Shown piece by piece: positions 35,792 through 44,601 of a stretch of 64,000 bases of DNA. A model generated the notes under the pieces. The model made no database searches. It was not told where the DNA came from and saw only the letters and a program-made list of their open reading frames with translations. The position numbers and the translations under genes were made by a program. Position 1 is the stretch's first letter. Each line of letters begins with the position of its first letter. Source of the DNA: Xanthomonas sp. AM6 (GTDB lineage: Bacteria > Pseudomonadota > Gammaproteobacteria > Xanthomonadales > Xanthomonadaceae); the NCBI RefSeq assembly GCF_025665335.1, contig NZ_CP106869.1, positions 1,886,501 through 1,950,500 of the forward strand, in the 5' to 3' direction.

Positions 35792-37054
35792 ATGGCTGAC
35801 AATATCCTGACCCGCACCGCGGGCAACGTGTCGGAGTGGGTGAACGAGCGCGCCCCGGGGCTGATGCCGTTCTACCGCAAGCATGTCGGCGAGTACTACG
35901 CGCCGAAGAACTTCAACATCTGGTACTACTTCGGCTCGCTGGCGCTGGTGGTGCTGGTCAACCAGATCGTCACCGGCATCTTCCTGACGATGCACTACAA
36001 GACCAGCGCGGCCGAGGCGTTCAACTCGGTCGAGTACATCATGCGCGACGTCGAGTGGGGCTGGCTGATCCGCTACATGCACTCCACCGGCGCCTCGCTG
36101 TTCTTCATCGTGGTGTACCTGCACATGTTCCGCGGCCTGCTCTACGGCAGCTACAAGAAGCCGCGCGAGCTGGTGTGGATCCTCGGCATGCTGATCTACC
36201 TGGTGCTGATGGCCGAGGCCTTCATGGGCTACGTGCTGCCGTGGGGGCAGATGTCGTTCTGGGGCGCGAAGGTGATCATCTCGCTGTTCGGCGCGATCCC
36301 GGTGATCGGCAACGGCCTGACCGAATGGATCATGGGCGACTACCTGCCGTCCGACGCCACCCTCAACCGCTTCTTCGCGCTGCACGTGATCGCGTTGCCG
36401 CTGGTGCTGCTGCTGCTGGTGGTGCTGCACCTGGGCGCGCTGCACGAGGTCGGCTCCAACAATCCCGACGGCGTGGAGATCAAGAAGGGGCCCAAGGGCA
36501 ACCGCTGGGATCCGAACAAGCCGGCCGACGGCATTCCGTTCCATCCGTACTACACGGTCAAGGACATGGTCGGGGTCGGGTTCCTGCTGCTGATCGGCGC
36601 CTTCATCATCTTCTTCGTGCCGGCCTTCGGCGGCCTGTTCCTGGAGCACGACAACTTCACCGAGGCCAACCGCCTGGTCACGCCCGAGCACATCAAGCCG
36701 GTGTGGTACTACACGCCGTACTACGCGATGCTGCGGGTGGTGCCGAACAAGCTCGGCGGCGTGCTGGTGATGTTCTCGGCGATCGCGATCCTGTTCCTGG
36801 TGCCCTGGCTGGACCGCGCCAAGGTCAAGTCGATCCGCTACCGCGGCTGGATTTCGCGGGTGATGCTGGGCGTGCTGGCGGTGTGCTTCGTCTGGCTCGG
36901 GGTGATCGGTTCCGGTCCCGGCACCGATGCCAGCGAGACCTACATCGGGCGCGTGCTGACCGTGCTGTATTTCGGATTCTTCCTGACCATGCCGATCTGG
37001 ACCACGCTGGACCGGACCAAGCCGGTGCCGGAGCGGGTGACCACCCATGACTAA
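35792..37054 (+). CDS. petB: Cytochrome b subunit of the bc1 complex
   Basis: Eight-helix quinol-oxidising core subunit, 420 residues. Heme-ligand helices are recognisable in [20 protein letters not shown] and [22 protein letters not shown]. The cd1 segment is [17 protein letters not shown]. The Qo loop reads [18 protein letters not shown], with PVWY where mitochondria and alpha-proteobacteria have PEWY; I believe this is a regular feature of beta/gamma-proteobacterial cytochromes b. It starts 3 bases after petA, and its stop overlaps the start of a 50-codon gene. Confidence 0.95.
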   Translation: MADNILTRTAGNVSEWVNERAPGLMPFYRKHVGEYYAPKNFNIWYYFGSLALVVLVNQIVTGIFLTMHYKTSAAEAFNSVEYIMRDVEWGWLIRYMHSTGASLFFIVVYLHMFRGLLYGSYKKPRELVWILGMLIYLVLMAEAFMGYVLPWGQMSFWGAKVIISLFGAIPVIGNGLTEWIMGDYLPSDATLNRFFALHVIALPLVLLLLVVLHLGALHEVGSNNPDGVEIKKGPKGNRWDPNKPADGIPFHPYYTVKDMVGVGFLLLIGAFIIFFVPAFGGLFLEHDNFTEANRLVTPEHIKPVWYYTPYYAMLRVVPNKLGGVLVMFSAIAILFLVPWLDRAKVKSIRYRGWISRVMLGVLAVCFVWLGVIGSGPGTDASETYIGRVLTVLYFGFFLTMPIWTTLDRTKPVPERVTTHD

Positions 37055-37199
37055 GCCCCTGATCACCGTGCTGGCCTGTTTCGGATCCGTGTCGCTGCTG
37101 TCCTTCGTGGGCTATCTGCTGCCCTGGGGGCAGATGGCGTTCTGGGGCGCGCAGATGATCGGCTCCCTGCTCGGTGCGACCGCGGGAGGCCAGGCATGA
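37047..37199 (+). CDS. Unlisted 50-residue membrane mini-protein resembling cytochrome b helix C-cd1
   Basis: A complete 50-codon frame between petB and petC. Its ATG overlaps the petB stop region by 8 bases (ATGACTAA) and its own stop overlaps the petC start (ATGA), the pattern of a translated gene. The product has one hydrophobic helix ([18 protein letters not shown]), then [18 protein letters not shown], then a short Gly-rich tail. The middle aligns with pet[18 protein letters not shown]; over 28 aligned residues I count 18 identities. It therefore copies the helix C-cd1 hairpin that lines the quinol-oxidation site. It may be a small bc1 accessory subunit or a decayed duplication kept for translational coupling. 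I know of no name for it. Confidence 0.7.
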   Translation: MTKPLITVLACFGSVSLLSFVGYLLPWGQMAFWGAQMIGSLLGATAGGQA

Positions 37200-37942
37200 G
37201 CAAGCGCCTGATCGCCACCCTGGCCGGTTTCGCCGCCGCCCTGCTGCTGTCCGTCTCGGCACTGGCCGCCGAGGGCGGCGCCACCCAGCAGGCCGGCAAC
37301 GACCTCGGCGACCGCGCCTCGCTGCAGCGCGGCGCCAAGCTGTTCATGAACTACTGCTCCGGCTGCCATTCGCTGAAATACCTGCGCTATTCGCGCATGG
37401 CCGAGGACCTGGGCCTGAGCGAGGAAGAGGTGATGAACAACCTCAACTTCACCGGCGCCAAGGTCGGCGAGCACATCGAGGCGGCGATGCCGCACGATGC
37501 GGCGGGCAAGTGGTTCGGCAAGGCGCCGCCGGACCTGAGCCTGATCGCGCGGGTGCGCGGCACCGACTGGGTCTACACCTACCTCAAGTCGTTCTACCTG
37601 GACCAGTCGCGTCCGCTGGGCTGGAACAACAAGCTGTTCGCCAACGCCTCGATGCCCAATCCGCTGTGGGAACTGCAGGGCCTGCAGCAGCCGGTCTACG
37701 GCAAGGCCGAGCAGGCCGGCATGGACAAGCCGGTGGAGCGGCTGCAGCTGGCCACGCCGGGCAAGGAAACCCCGGCGCAGTTCGACCAGACGGTCCGCGA
37801 CATCAGCAATTTCCTCGAATACGCCGGCGAACCGGCGGCGCTGAAGCGGCAGAGCCTGGGCGTGTGGGTGGTGCTGTTCCTGGCCCTGCTGACCTTCCTG
37901 GCCTATCTGCTGAAGAAGGAATACTGGAAGGACGTGCACTGA
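37196..37942 (+). CDS. petC: Cytochrome c1 subunit of the bc1 complex
   Basis: Membrane-anchored c-type cytochrome, 248 residues, with signal peptide ([20 protein letters not shown]). The heme site is [15 protein letters not shown]. The axial Met is probably within [13 protein letters not shown]-terminal anchor ([17 protein letters not shown]) ends in KKEYWKDVH. It starts in the overlap with the 50-codon mini-gene, so its translation likely depends on it. It is the last gene of the bc1 operon; sspA follows after 170 bases. Confidence 0.95.
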   Translation: MSKRLIATLAGFAAALLLSVSALAAEGGATQQAGNDLGDRASLQRGAKLFMNYCSGCHSLKYLRYSRMAEDLGLSEEEVMNNLNFTGAKVGEHIEAAMPHDAAGKWFGKAPPDLSLIARVRGTDWVYTYLKSFYLDQSRPLGWNNKLFANASMPNPLWELQGLQQPVYGKAEQAGMDKPVERLQLATPGKETPAQFDQTVRDISNFLEYAGEPAALKRQSLGVWVVLFLALLTFLAYLLKKEYWKDVH

Positions 37943-37964
37943 GCGTCGGCCTCGCTGCCGACGC
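37943..37964 (+). terminator. Stem-loop after petC
   Basis: GCGTCGGC-ctcgct-GCCGACGC directly follows the petC stop. It has a perfect 8-base stem but no U-tract, so it may stabilise the transcript end rather than act as a full intrinsic terminator. Confidence 0.4.
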
Positions 37965-38112
37965 GCCGGCTGCATCGTAGCTGACCCGATCCCCTGTTCA
38001 TCCTATTGGCTTTTGCGAGCGAGGGTTGCACACTCAGGGGCCGTGATGACCGTCAGCAAGGTGTTGGCGGCGTCGATGCGGCCGGCGGATTCCGGTCGTC
38101 GGAGAGCCTTGA

Positions 38113-38748
38113 ATGGCGGCGAGTTTGCGCATGCGAAATACCTTGACGTTGTTTTCCTCCACGGATGATGTCCTGTGCCACCGGGTGCGCCTGGTGCTGG
38201 CGGCCAAGGGCGTGACCTACGATTTCGTGGCGGTGGATCCGCAGAATCCTCCGGAAGACCTGATCGACCTCAATCCCTACCACTCGGTGCCGACCCTGGT
38301 GGAGCGCGAACTGGTGCTGTACGCCGCCTCGGTGGTCAGCGAATACCTGGACGAGCGCTACCCGCATCCGCCGCTGATGCCGGTGGACCCGCTGTCGCGC
38401 GCGCGCCTGCGCCTGGCCATGCTGCGCATCGAACACGACTGGGTGCCGCAGGTGCAGGCCATCCAGCTCGGCAACAAGGCCCAGGCCGAGGCCGGGCGCA
38501 AGCGGCTCAAGGAGCTGCTGACCGCCTCGGTGCCGCTGTTCAAGGCCAGCAAGTTCTTCCTCAATCCGGAAATGAGCCTGGCCGATTGCGCGATGGCGCC
38601 GATCATCTGGCGCCTGCAGGCCCTGGACATCCCGCTGCCCAAGGACGGCAAGGCGATCGAGGACTACGGCAACCGCATCTTCCGCAATCCCGGTTTCATC
38701 CGCAGCCTGACCGACCAGGAAAAGAAACTGCGCGAGCTGCCGGCCTGA
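38113..38748 (+). CDS. sspA: Stringent starvation protein A
   Basis: GST-fold RNA polymerase-associated protein of 211 residues. It reads NTLTLFSSTDDVLCHRVRLV, NPYHSVPTLVERELVLYAAS and SEYLDERYPHPPLMPVDPLSRARLR, all typical. ATG 38113 has GGAGAG six bases upstream; ATG 38131 is an alternative. As usual it follows the petABC operon and precedes sspB. Confidence 0.93.
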   Translation: MAASLRMRNTLTLFSSTDDVLCHRVRLVLAAKGVTYDFVAVDPQNPPEDLIDLNPYHSVPTLVERELVLYAASVVSEYLDERYPHPPLMPVDPLSRARLRLAMLRIEHDWVPQVQAIQLGNKAQAEAGRKRLKELLTASVPLFKASKFFLNPEMSLADCAMAPIIWRLQALDIPLPKDGKAIEDYGNRIFRNPGFIRSLTDQEKKLRELPA

Positions 38749-38827
38749 TTTCCCGGCCGCGCCTGGCGCATCCGGCGTTTCCCGAGTTGCGCCGGCGCCT
38801 TCGCGTGCCGGCGCGTAGAATTGGCGC

Positions 38828-39259
38828 ATGACCGACGATATTTCCCGCATGACCAGCCATCGCCCGTACCTGCTGCGGGCGCTGGTGGAGTGGATCAACG
38901 ACAACGGCATGACCCCGCACATCCTGGTGGATGCGGGCCTGCCCAACGTGCAGGTGCCGCCGAGCGCGGTCAAGGACGGCCGGGTGGTGCTCAATATCGC
39001 CGAGCGCGCGGTGGTGCGCCTGCAGATCGACAACGACGGGGTCAGCTTCACCGCCCGCTTCGGCGGCGTCAGCTATCCGGTGCAGGTGCCGATGGCCGCG
39101 GTGCTGGCGGTCTACGCGCGCGAGACCGGGCAGGGCATGGCGCTGCCGGACGACATCCACGGCGCCACCGAGCCGCCGGGCGACGACCCCCCGCCGCCGC
39201 GTCCGACCGGGTCGGACGAAGGTGCCGGCAAGCGGCCGCATCTGCGCGTGGTGAAGTAG
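38828..39259 (+). CDS. sspB: ClpXP protease specificity-enhancing factor SspB
   Basis: Adaptor of 143 residues that delivers ssrA-tagged proteins to ClpXP. The folded part begins RPYLLRALVEWINDNGMTPHILV and includes LNIAERAVVRLQIDND and FTARFGG. A flexible acidic/proline-rich linker leads to the ClpX-binding tail LRVVK at the very C-terminus, exactly as in the family. Confidence 0.95.
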   Translation: MTDDISRMTSHRPYLLRALVEWINDNGMTPHILVDAGLPNVQVPPSAVKDGRVVLNIAERAVVRLQIDNDGVSFTARFGGVSYPVQVPMAAVLAVYARETGQGMALPDDIHGATEPPGDDPPPPRPTGSDEGAGKRPHLRVVK

Positions 39260-39528
39260 GCGATTCCCCAGGGGGTTCAAGCGATTGCCTGCGTTCGCGC
39301 GTCGCGATGCGGCGAGCGCACGGCGATTCCCGATCGCGGTCTCGCTGCGCCAGGTGGCGTCGCAGCAGCGCCACCCACGGCCTGGACTCGGCCCGCGCGT
39401 GCCCTGTACGCCTCGCTGCCGCCATCATGGCCGGCGGGGCCGGCTCGGGCTGGTTGGTGCATCAACGGTTGCTGCAGATCGAATCTGCTGCGCAGGCGCG
39501 CGATCGAATGCGTTGCGCCGATTGCCGG

Positions 39529-39637
39529 GACGTTGACCACGCCGCCGGTGGCCGCCGCCCGTAGAGGAAGTGACCGGGCCGCGCAGCACTTCGATGCGTT
39601 CGCCGAGCGGCGGGTCGACGGTGACCGCGTGGTGCGC
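39529..39637 (-). pseudogene. Remnant of a TonB-dependent receptor plug domain
   Basis: On the minus strand the segment reads LGERIEVLRGPV in one frame, FLYG in a second and ATGGVVNV in a third. Joined, these give the universal receptor plug signature (ERIEVLRGP-TFLYG-GATGGVVNV) broken by two small indels. Nothing receptor-like is visible on either side, so only about 110 bases survive. The remnant abuts the 3' end of the DUF3301 gene. The rest of the 380-base gap to sspB shows no gene. Confidence 0.6.
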
Positions 39638-39638
39638 G

Positions 39639-39983
39639 TCAGTCGCGCGGTTCGCGTGGCTCGTGCAGGGCCGTCACCGTGGCCACCGACGGCCCGGTGA
39701 ACGCGATCAGCTGGTCGCCGAGCAGCACCAGGCGGCCGCTGTGGCGATCGACCCCATCGTAGGAATAATCGAAACGGAAGGTCCGCTCGAAACCCAGCCA
39801 ACCGCTGGGCAGGCGCCGCAGGCGCAGGCCGGTGCCGTGCACGCTCTGGTCCAGCCACTGCACGTCGGCGGCCTTGCAGGCATTGCGGCCGAGGGCCTCG
39901 GCACGTTCGGCGGCGGCACGCGACGCGTTCCAGAACGCGAACACCGCGGCGCCGGCAATCATCATCAGGATCAGGCTGGGCAT
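39639..39983 (-). CDS. DUF3301 family protein
   Basis: A 114-residue protein with an N-terminal hydrophobic anchor (MPSLILMMIAGAAVFAFW) followed by a small soluble domain. ALGRNACKAADVQWLDQSV, GLRLRRLPSGWLGFERTFRFDYS and HSGRLVLLGDQLIAF match the DUF3301 family of gammaproteobacteria. Function is unknown. ATG 39983 was chosen because the anchor begins there; the frame extends 36 bases upstream. Confidence 0.8.
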   Translation of the reverse strand: MPSLILMMIAGAAVFAFWNASRAAAERAEALGRNACKAADVQWLDQSVHGTGLRLRRLPSGWLGFERTFRFDYSYDGVDRHSGRLVLLGDQLIAFTGPSVATVTALHEPREPRD

Positions 39984-40395
39984 GGCGCCACTGTAGCGAG
40001 GGGCCGGGTGGGGCGGCAATGCTTGGGTTCGGGGTTCGGGGTTCGGGGAATCGGGATTCGGAAATCGGAAATCGGAAATCGGGGCAGGGTTTCAAGAATC
40101 GCGAAGCGCGAAGCAAAAGCGCAACGCGCTAAGGCAGGAAGCAGTCTCGAGTTCTGGCCTGCCCGCGTCAGCGCTGCTTGATAGCTGCGTCGCCGCCGGG
40201 TGCGTTATTGCCCTGCGCCCGGCAGTGTCGGTCTCGGCGGCACATCCGCTGCGAGCCAGGACTGATGCCAGCGCGTCCGCGCGCTGCGTTCCTGCCTTCC
40301 CGTGCGCTCAGGTGGCCCGCAGCGTCCGGAGAGCCACTGTGGGAGCGACTTCAGTCGCGACAGGCGTTCCCGATACGCCCTGGGGCGACTGGATA
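39984..40395. repeat. Gene-free interval with GGGATTCGG tract and single REP copy
   Basis: This 412-base gap contains a long tract of the GGGTTCGGG/GGGATTCGG/AATCGGA unit (40024-40085) and a degenerate copy of the REP sequence, TGTGGGAGCGACTTCAGTCG and following bases, at 40338-40362. A short GAAGCGCGAAGC-like region lies between them. I see no gene. Confidence 0.55.
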
Positions 40396-41499
40396 TCAGC
40401 GCGCCGGCCGGACAGGTTCGGTGGCATGCGGCTCTGCGGCGGGCGTGGGCATCGCGGGTGTGGTGGCCGCGGGCATGGCAGGCGCGGTACCGGGCGCTGC
40501 CGGTGCCGGAAGCGGAGTCGCGGCCGGCGCCGGAACCGGCGGCGCCGCTGGATCGGGCGCCGGCTGCACGCCCGGGGTCGCCGGCGGCTGCAATTGCGCC
40601 TGCGGCTGCAGTTGCAGCAGCGCGGCCCAGTCCTGGCGGTTGAAGTCGCACAGTTCCTCGCGGCCGGGCGTGCATTCCAGGCCGGCGCCGTCGTCGCCGA
40701 CCTGGTCCTGCGCCAGCGGCGCCTGCAGCTGCAGGCGGCCGGCGCGGTCCAGCGGCAGCTTGCGCATGGTCACCGCGTTGAGCACGTTGCCGCCGATCAG
40801 GTACAGGGTGTGGTCGCCGCCGACGTTGGCCGCGACCACGATGTCGCAATGCGATTCCCAGGGCAGCGCGCCGCCGCGCGCCAGCGCCTCGCGCAGCCCG
40901 GCCGCGCCCAGCGGCTGCTTGCGCCCGCGCAGGAAGCACAGCAGATCGCCCGGTGCGGGCTTGTCCTGCTGCGGATCGGCATAGCGGTACGGCAGGCCGT
41001 CGGCGCCGCCCTGGTAGGCGGCGCGGATGTACTCGATATGCCGTACCGAGGTATGGAAGCCGCTCACGCCGGCGTGCACCATCACGTAGGACACGAACGC
41101 CGCCGACCACGGGTTGTCGACGATGAACGCACGGCAGTCGGCCTGCCGGTAGCGCGAGCCGTCCAGCGCCTGGCAGCTGGCGGCACCGTCGCTGGCGCCC
41201 ATCGCGCCCAGCGTGCCGCTGTCGCGCCAGTAGGCGGCCACGCGCTGCCAGGCCTCGATGCCGTGGTCGGCGAGATAGCCGCGTTCGGCCTCGGTCACGC
41301 GCAGTCCGGCAAGGCGGCCTTCGGTATCGATGAACGGCCGCCACCACAGGCGATGCTCGTTGCAGGCGGTGCGCACGATGGCCACCGCGGTCGGGGTCAG
41401 GCCGTAGCGCGGCGGCAGGTCGCACACTTCCGCCGCGGCCGCACGGCCGGCGGGAAACAGGGCGGCGGCACACAACAACGCGAACCAGGGACGGGCCAT
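40396..41499 (-). CDS. DUF2272 domain protein, secreted, with Pro/Ala-rich C-terminal tail
   Basis: A 367-residue exported protein. A signal peptide (LLCAAALFPAGRAAA) is followed by a DUF2272 domain related to the NlpC/P60 fold: NPWSAAFVSYVMVHAGVSGFH, GDLLCFLRGR and ESHCDIVVAANVGGDHTLYLIGGNV, with candidate Cys/His catalytic residues. Sequence after about residue 285 is low complexity: Gln/Leu, then about 70 residues of Pro, Ala and Thr. Cell-wall peptidase activity is a guess based on the fold. Confidence 0.82.
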   Translation of the reverse strand: MARPWFALLCAAALFPAGRAAAAEVCDLPPRYGLTPTAVAIVRTACNEHRLWWRPFIDTEGRLAGLRVTEAERGYLADHGIEAWQRVAAYWRDSGTLGAMGASDGAASCQALDGSRYRQADCRAFIVDNPWSAAFVSYVMVHAGVSGFHTSVRHIEYIRAAYQGGADGLPYRYADPQQDKPAPGDLLCFLRGRKQPLGAAGLREALARGGALPWESHCDIVVAANVGGDHTLYLIGGNVLNAVTMRKLPLDRAGRLQLQAPLAQDQVGDDGAGLECTPGREELCDFNRQDWAALLQLQPQAQLQPPATPGVQPAPDPAAPPVPAPAATPLPAPAAPGTAPAMPAATTPAMPTPAAEPHATEPVRPAR

Positions 41500-41560
41500 C
41501 GGCGACTCGGTGAATGGGGGAAGTGCAGCGTCGCAGAGCGGCGGGGCCGCGGCCGTGAAG

Positions 41561-42439
41561 TCAGTGCGGCGGCGGGCCCAGCTTCAGCGACAGGTCCACC
41601 GCCTGCACGTGCTTGGTCAGCGCGCCGATGGAGATGCAGTCCACGCCGTCGGCGGCGATCGCGCGCACGCCGTCCAGGTCGACGCCGCCGGACACTTCCA
41701 GCGGGATCGCGCGGTGGAACGGCGCGGCCGCGGCGATCGCCACCGCCGCGCGGCGCTGCGCCGCGTCGAAATCGTCGATCAGGATGCGGTCGCAGCCGAC
41801 CTGCAGCGCCTCGCGCAGCTGGTCCAGCGTCTCCACCTCGACCACCAGCGGCAGCGCCGGCCACTGCGCGCGCGCGGCATGCACCGCCGTGGTCAGCGAG
41901 CCGGCGGCGCGGATGTGGTTTTCCTTCAGCATCACCGTGTCGTACAGGCCGAAGCGGTGGTTGCTGCCGCCGCCGCAGCGCACCGCGTACTTCTGCGCCG
42001 CGCGCAGGCCGGGCAGGGTCTTGCGCGTGTCGAGGATGCGCGCGCCGGTGCCGGCGACCGCGGCGACGTAGGCGGCGGTGGCGGTGGCGGTGGCCGACAG
42101 GGTCTGCAGGAAGTTCAACGAGGCGCGCTCGGCGCTGACCAGCGCGCGACTGCGCCCGTGCAGCAGCGCCAGCACCGTGCCGGCGGCGACGCGCTGGCCT
42201 TCGGCGATGCGCCAGTCGATCTGCACACGCGGGTCGAGCGCGCGGTGGCAGGCGTCGAACCAGGGCCGGCCGGCGATCACCGCATCCTGCTTGCACAGCA
42301 GGTAGGCGCTGTCGGCGCGGTCGGGCAACAGCGCGGCGGTGACGTCGCCGCTGCCCAGGTCCTCGGCCAGCGCGCGCGCCACGTCGGCGTCGATCAGGTC
42401 TTGCGCCGGCGCCTGCAGCGGCGCCACGTCGCTGCTCAT
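41561..42439 (-). CDS. nadC: Nicotinate-nucleotide pyrophosphorylase (quinolinate phosphoribosyltransferase)
   Basis: Type II phosphoribosyltransferase of 292 residues in de novo NAD synthesis. EDLGSGDVTAALLP, ASLNFLQTLSATAT, ILDTRKTLPGLRAAQKYAVRCGGGSNHR, LKENHI, LVVEVETLDQL and LEVSGGVDL are all classic. ATG 42439 overlaps the stop of the Trm112-like gene by 4 bases, so both are co-transcribed. Confidence 0.94.
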   Translation of the reverse strand: MSSDVAPLQAPAQDLIDADVARALAEDLGSGDVTAALLPDRADSAYLLCKQDAVIAGRPWFDACHRALDPRVQIDWRIAEGQRVAAGTVLALLHGRSRALVSAERASLNFLQTLSATATATAAYVAAVAGTGARILDTRKTLPGLRAAQKYAVRCGGGSNHRFGLYDTVMLKENHIRAAGSLTTAVHAARAQWPALPLVVEVETLDQLREALQVGCDRILIDDFDAAQRRAAVAIAAAAPFHRAIPLEVSGGVDLDGVRAIAADGVDCISIGALTKHVQAVDLSLKLGPPPH

Positions 42440-42705
42440 TTGCCCGGGAAGTCGGCGAGCTGGGCGGTGGCGATCGCTTCTTCGGCCAGCAGCACCGGGA
42501 TGCCGTCGTCGACGCGGAACACCTGCTTGCGGTCGCGGGTGACCAGCGCCTCGCGCAGGGGCTGCGCCTGCGGGCTGCCGTCGGCGCGCTGCACGGTGCC
42601 GTCGGCGATGGCGCGGTTCAGCGCCTCCAGGCCGCGCGCATCCAGCAGGGCCAGCGGTTGGCGGGTGTCGGGCGAGCACAGCAGGTCGAGCAGTTTGCGG
42701 TCCAT
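42436..42705 (-). CDS. Trm112/YcaR-like small protein
   Basis: An 89-residue protein beginning MDRKLLDLLCSPDTRQPLALLD, the form of bacterial Trm112-like (UPF0434/YcaR) proteins. It contains RKQVFRVDDGIPVLLAEEA, matching the family's DGIPVLL signature. It is longer than the usual 60 residues, with an insert around residues 25-50. The cellular role of the family in bacteria is uncertain. It is divergent from purE, with TAGAAT at 42733-42738 in the gap. Confidence 0.82.
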   Translation of the reverse strand: MDRKLLDLLCSPDTRQPLALLDARGLEALNRAIADGTVQRADGSPQAQPLREALVTRDRKQVFRVDDGIPVLLAEEAIATAQLADFPGK

Positions 42706-42763
42706 CCGGTCTTCGTCTTGCGTGGAAGACGGCTAGAATACGTCTTTAAGGCAGGGGACGGCC

Positions 42764-43267
42764 ATGACCTCCAAGCAAACCGCGCCGCTCGTCGGCATCG
42801 TGATGGGCTCCCGTTCCGACTGGGAGACCATGCAGCATGCGGCGCAGAAACTCGATGCGCTGGGCGTGCCCTACGAAGTGAAGGTGGTGTCCGCGCACCG
42901 CACCCCGGACGTATTGTTCGCCTATGCCGAAGCGGCGTCCGCGCGCGGGCTGCGCGCGATCGTGGCCGGTGCCGGCGGCGCCGCGCACCTGCCGGGCATG
43001 CTCGCGGCCAAGACTGCGGTGCCGGTGCTCGGCGTGCCGGTACAGTCCAAGGCGTTGAACGGAATGGACTCGCTGCTGTCGATCGTGCAGATGCCGGCCG
43101 GCATCCCGGTGGCCACGTTCGCGATCGGCAATGCCGGCGCGGCCAATGCCGCGCTGTTCGCCGCGGCGATGCTGGCCGCCGAGCACGCCGACATCGCCGC
43201 TGCGCTGGGCGATCTCCGCCAGCGCCAGACCGATGAGGTGATGGCCAAGGACGATCCGCGCCAATGA
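42764..43267 (+). CDS. purE: N5-carboxyaminoimidazole ribonucleotide mutase
   Basis: Class I PurE of 167 residues in purine biosynthesis. It shows [18 protein letters not shown], the active-site His in [27 protein letters not shown] and [22 protein letters not shown]. It overlaps purK by 4 bases, with which it acts in sequence. Confidence 0.96.
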   Translation: MTSKQTAPLVGIVMGSRSDWETMQHAAQKLDALGVPYEVKVVSAHRTPDVLFAYAEAASARGLRAIVAGAGGAAHLPGMLAAKTAVPVLGVPVQSKALNGMDSLLSIVQMPAGIPVATFAIGNAGAANAALFAAAMLAAEHADIAAALGDLRQRQTDEVMAKDDPRQ

Positions 43268-44424
43268 CCAGCACTGTCGGAATCCTGGGCGGCGGCCAGC
43301 TGGCGCGCATGCTGGCCGTGGCCGGCGCGCCGCTGGGCCTGCGTTTCGTGATGCTGGATACGGTGGCCGATGCCTGCGCCGGGCAGGTCGCGCCGCTGCA
43401 GGTCGGCGACTACCGCGACGAGGCGGCGCTGGCCGCGTTCGCGGCGAAGATCGATGTGGCCACCTTCGATTTCGAGAACGTGCCGGCAGCCAGCGCCGAA
43501 TGGCTGGCGGGGCAGGTGCCGGTGTTCCCGAATCCGCGCGCCTTGGCGGTGGCGCAGGACCGGCTGGCCGAGAAGACCCTGTTCCGCGAGCTGGGCATCC
43601 CGGTGCCGGACTTCGCCGCGGTCGGCAGCCGCGAGGAACTGGACGCGGCGCTGGCGCAGGTCGGCATCCCGTGCATCCTCAAGACCCGGCGCCTGGGCTA
43701 CGACGGCAAGGGCCAGTTCCGGATCAAGTCCGCGGCCGACGCCGAGGCGGCCTGGGCCGCGCTGGGCGCGCAGGCGTCCAGCGTCGGCCTGATCGTGGAA
43801 GCCTTCGTGCCGTTCCAGCGCGAGATCAGCGTGGTCGCGGTGCGTGGCCGCGACGGCGAGTTCCGCAGCTGGCCACTGACCGAGAACTGGCACGTGCAGG
43901 GCGTGCTGTCGGCCAGCCTGGCCCCGGCGCAGGCCGACGCGGCGCTGGCGCAGGCCGCCATCGCCCATGCGCAGGCGCTGGCCGAGCGGCTGCAGTACGT
44001 GGGCGTGTTCGCGCTGGAGCTGTTCTGCCGCGACGGCGAACTGCTCGCCAACGAGATGGCGCCGCGGGTGCACAACTCCGGGCACTGGACCATCGAAGGT
44101 GCGGAGACCTCGCAGTTCGAGAACCACCTGCGCGCGGTGCTGGGCCTGCCGTTGGGGTCCACGCGCATGCTCGGCCATGCCTGCATGCTCAACTGGATCG
44201 GGCAGATGCCCGACGCCGCGCCGGTGCTGGCGCAACCCGGCGGCCATTGGCACGACTACGGCAAGGAAGCGCGCGAAGGCCGCAAGGTCGGCCACGCCAC
44301 GCTGCGCGAGGACACGCCGGCGGCCCTGGCGCAGGCGCTGCAGGCGGTCGGCGCGCAACTGCAGCGCAGCGAGCAAGTCGCGCCGGTGATCGAGACCCTG
44401 CGCGCGCAGGGCCGAGCCGGCTGA
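43264..44424 (+). CDS. purK: N5-carboxyaminoimidazole ribonucleotide synthase
   Basis: ATP-grasp carboxylase of 386 residues. Signatures are [89 protein letters not shown] and [10 protein letters not shown]. It is coupled to purE by the ATGA overlap. It is convergent with the SOD-family gene; a stem-loop lies between them. Confidence 0.96.
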   Translation: MTSTVGILGGGQLARMLAVAGAPLGLRFVMLDTVADACAGQVAPLQVGDYRDEAALAAFAAKIDVATFDFENVPAASAEWLAGQVPVFPNPRALAVAQDRLAEKTLFRELGIPVPDFAAVGSREELDAALAQVGIPCILKTRRLGYDGKGQFRIKSAADAEAAWAALGAQASSVGLIVEAFVPFQREISVVAVRGRDGEFRSWPLTENWHVQGVLSASLAPAQADAALAQAAIAHAQALAERLQYVGVFALELFCRDGELLANEMAPRVHNSGHWTIEGAETSQFENHLRAVLGLPLGSTRMLGHACMLNWIGQMPDAAPVLAQPGGHWHDYGKEAREGRKVGHATLREDTPAALAQALQAVGAQLQRSEQVAPVIETLRAQGRAG

Positions 44425-44500
44425 AACATGTCGCGCCCAGGCCGCGCTTGGGCCTGATCGGGAACGAGGCGCTAGCGGCGCCAGCGGCTACGCATCAACC

Positions 44501-44522
44501 ATTCGCTCGAACCCGAGCGAAT
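44501..44522. terminator. Stem-loop between convergent purK and the SOD-like gene
   Basis: ATTCGCTCG-aacc-CGAGCGAAT is a perfect 9-base stem with a 4-base loop. It lies in the 177-base gap, which also carries short CCCAATCCCGA/CCCCAATCCC repeat tracts (44537-44600). There is no long T-run, so termination is plausible but not certain. Confidence 0.45.
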
Positions 44523-44601
44523 GCCTGCAGGCCGCTCATCCCAATCCCGAAGCGCTTTACAACAGCCGCAGGCTGGTCATCCCCAATCCCCAATCCCGGC
44601 T

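Noticed and set aside
36661-36780. PVWY instead of PEWY in the Qo loop of PetB as a defect
   Set aside because: I believe PVWY is usual for beta/gamma-proteobacterial cytochrome b, so it is not strain-specific.
35141-37066. 641-codon minus-strand frame across petA-petB
   Set aside because: His/Gln/Arg-rich antisense shadow of strongly conserved bc1 genes; several similar long antisense frames occur in the window for the same reason.
39277-40116. Long minus-strand frame of 279 codons overlapping DUF3301
   Set aside because: Arg/Pro/Ala-rich shadow of GC-rich DNA. DUF3301 is the frame with family similarity, and the plug-domain fossil explains the one receptor-like stretch.
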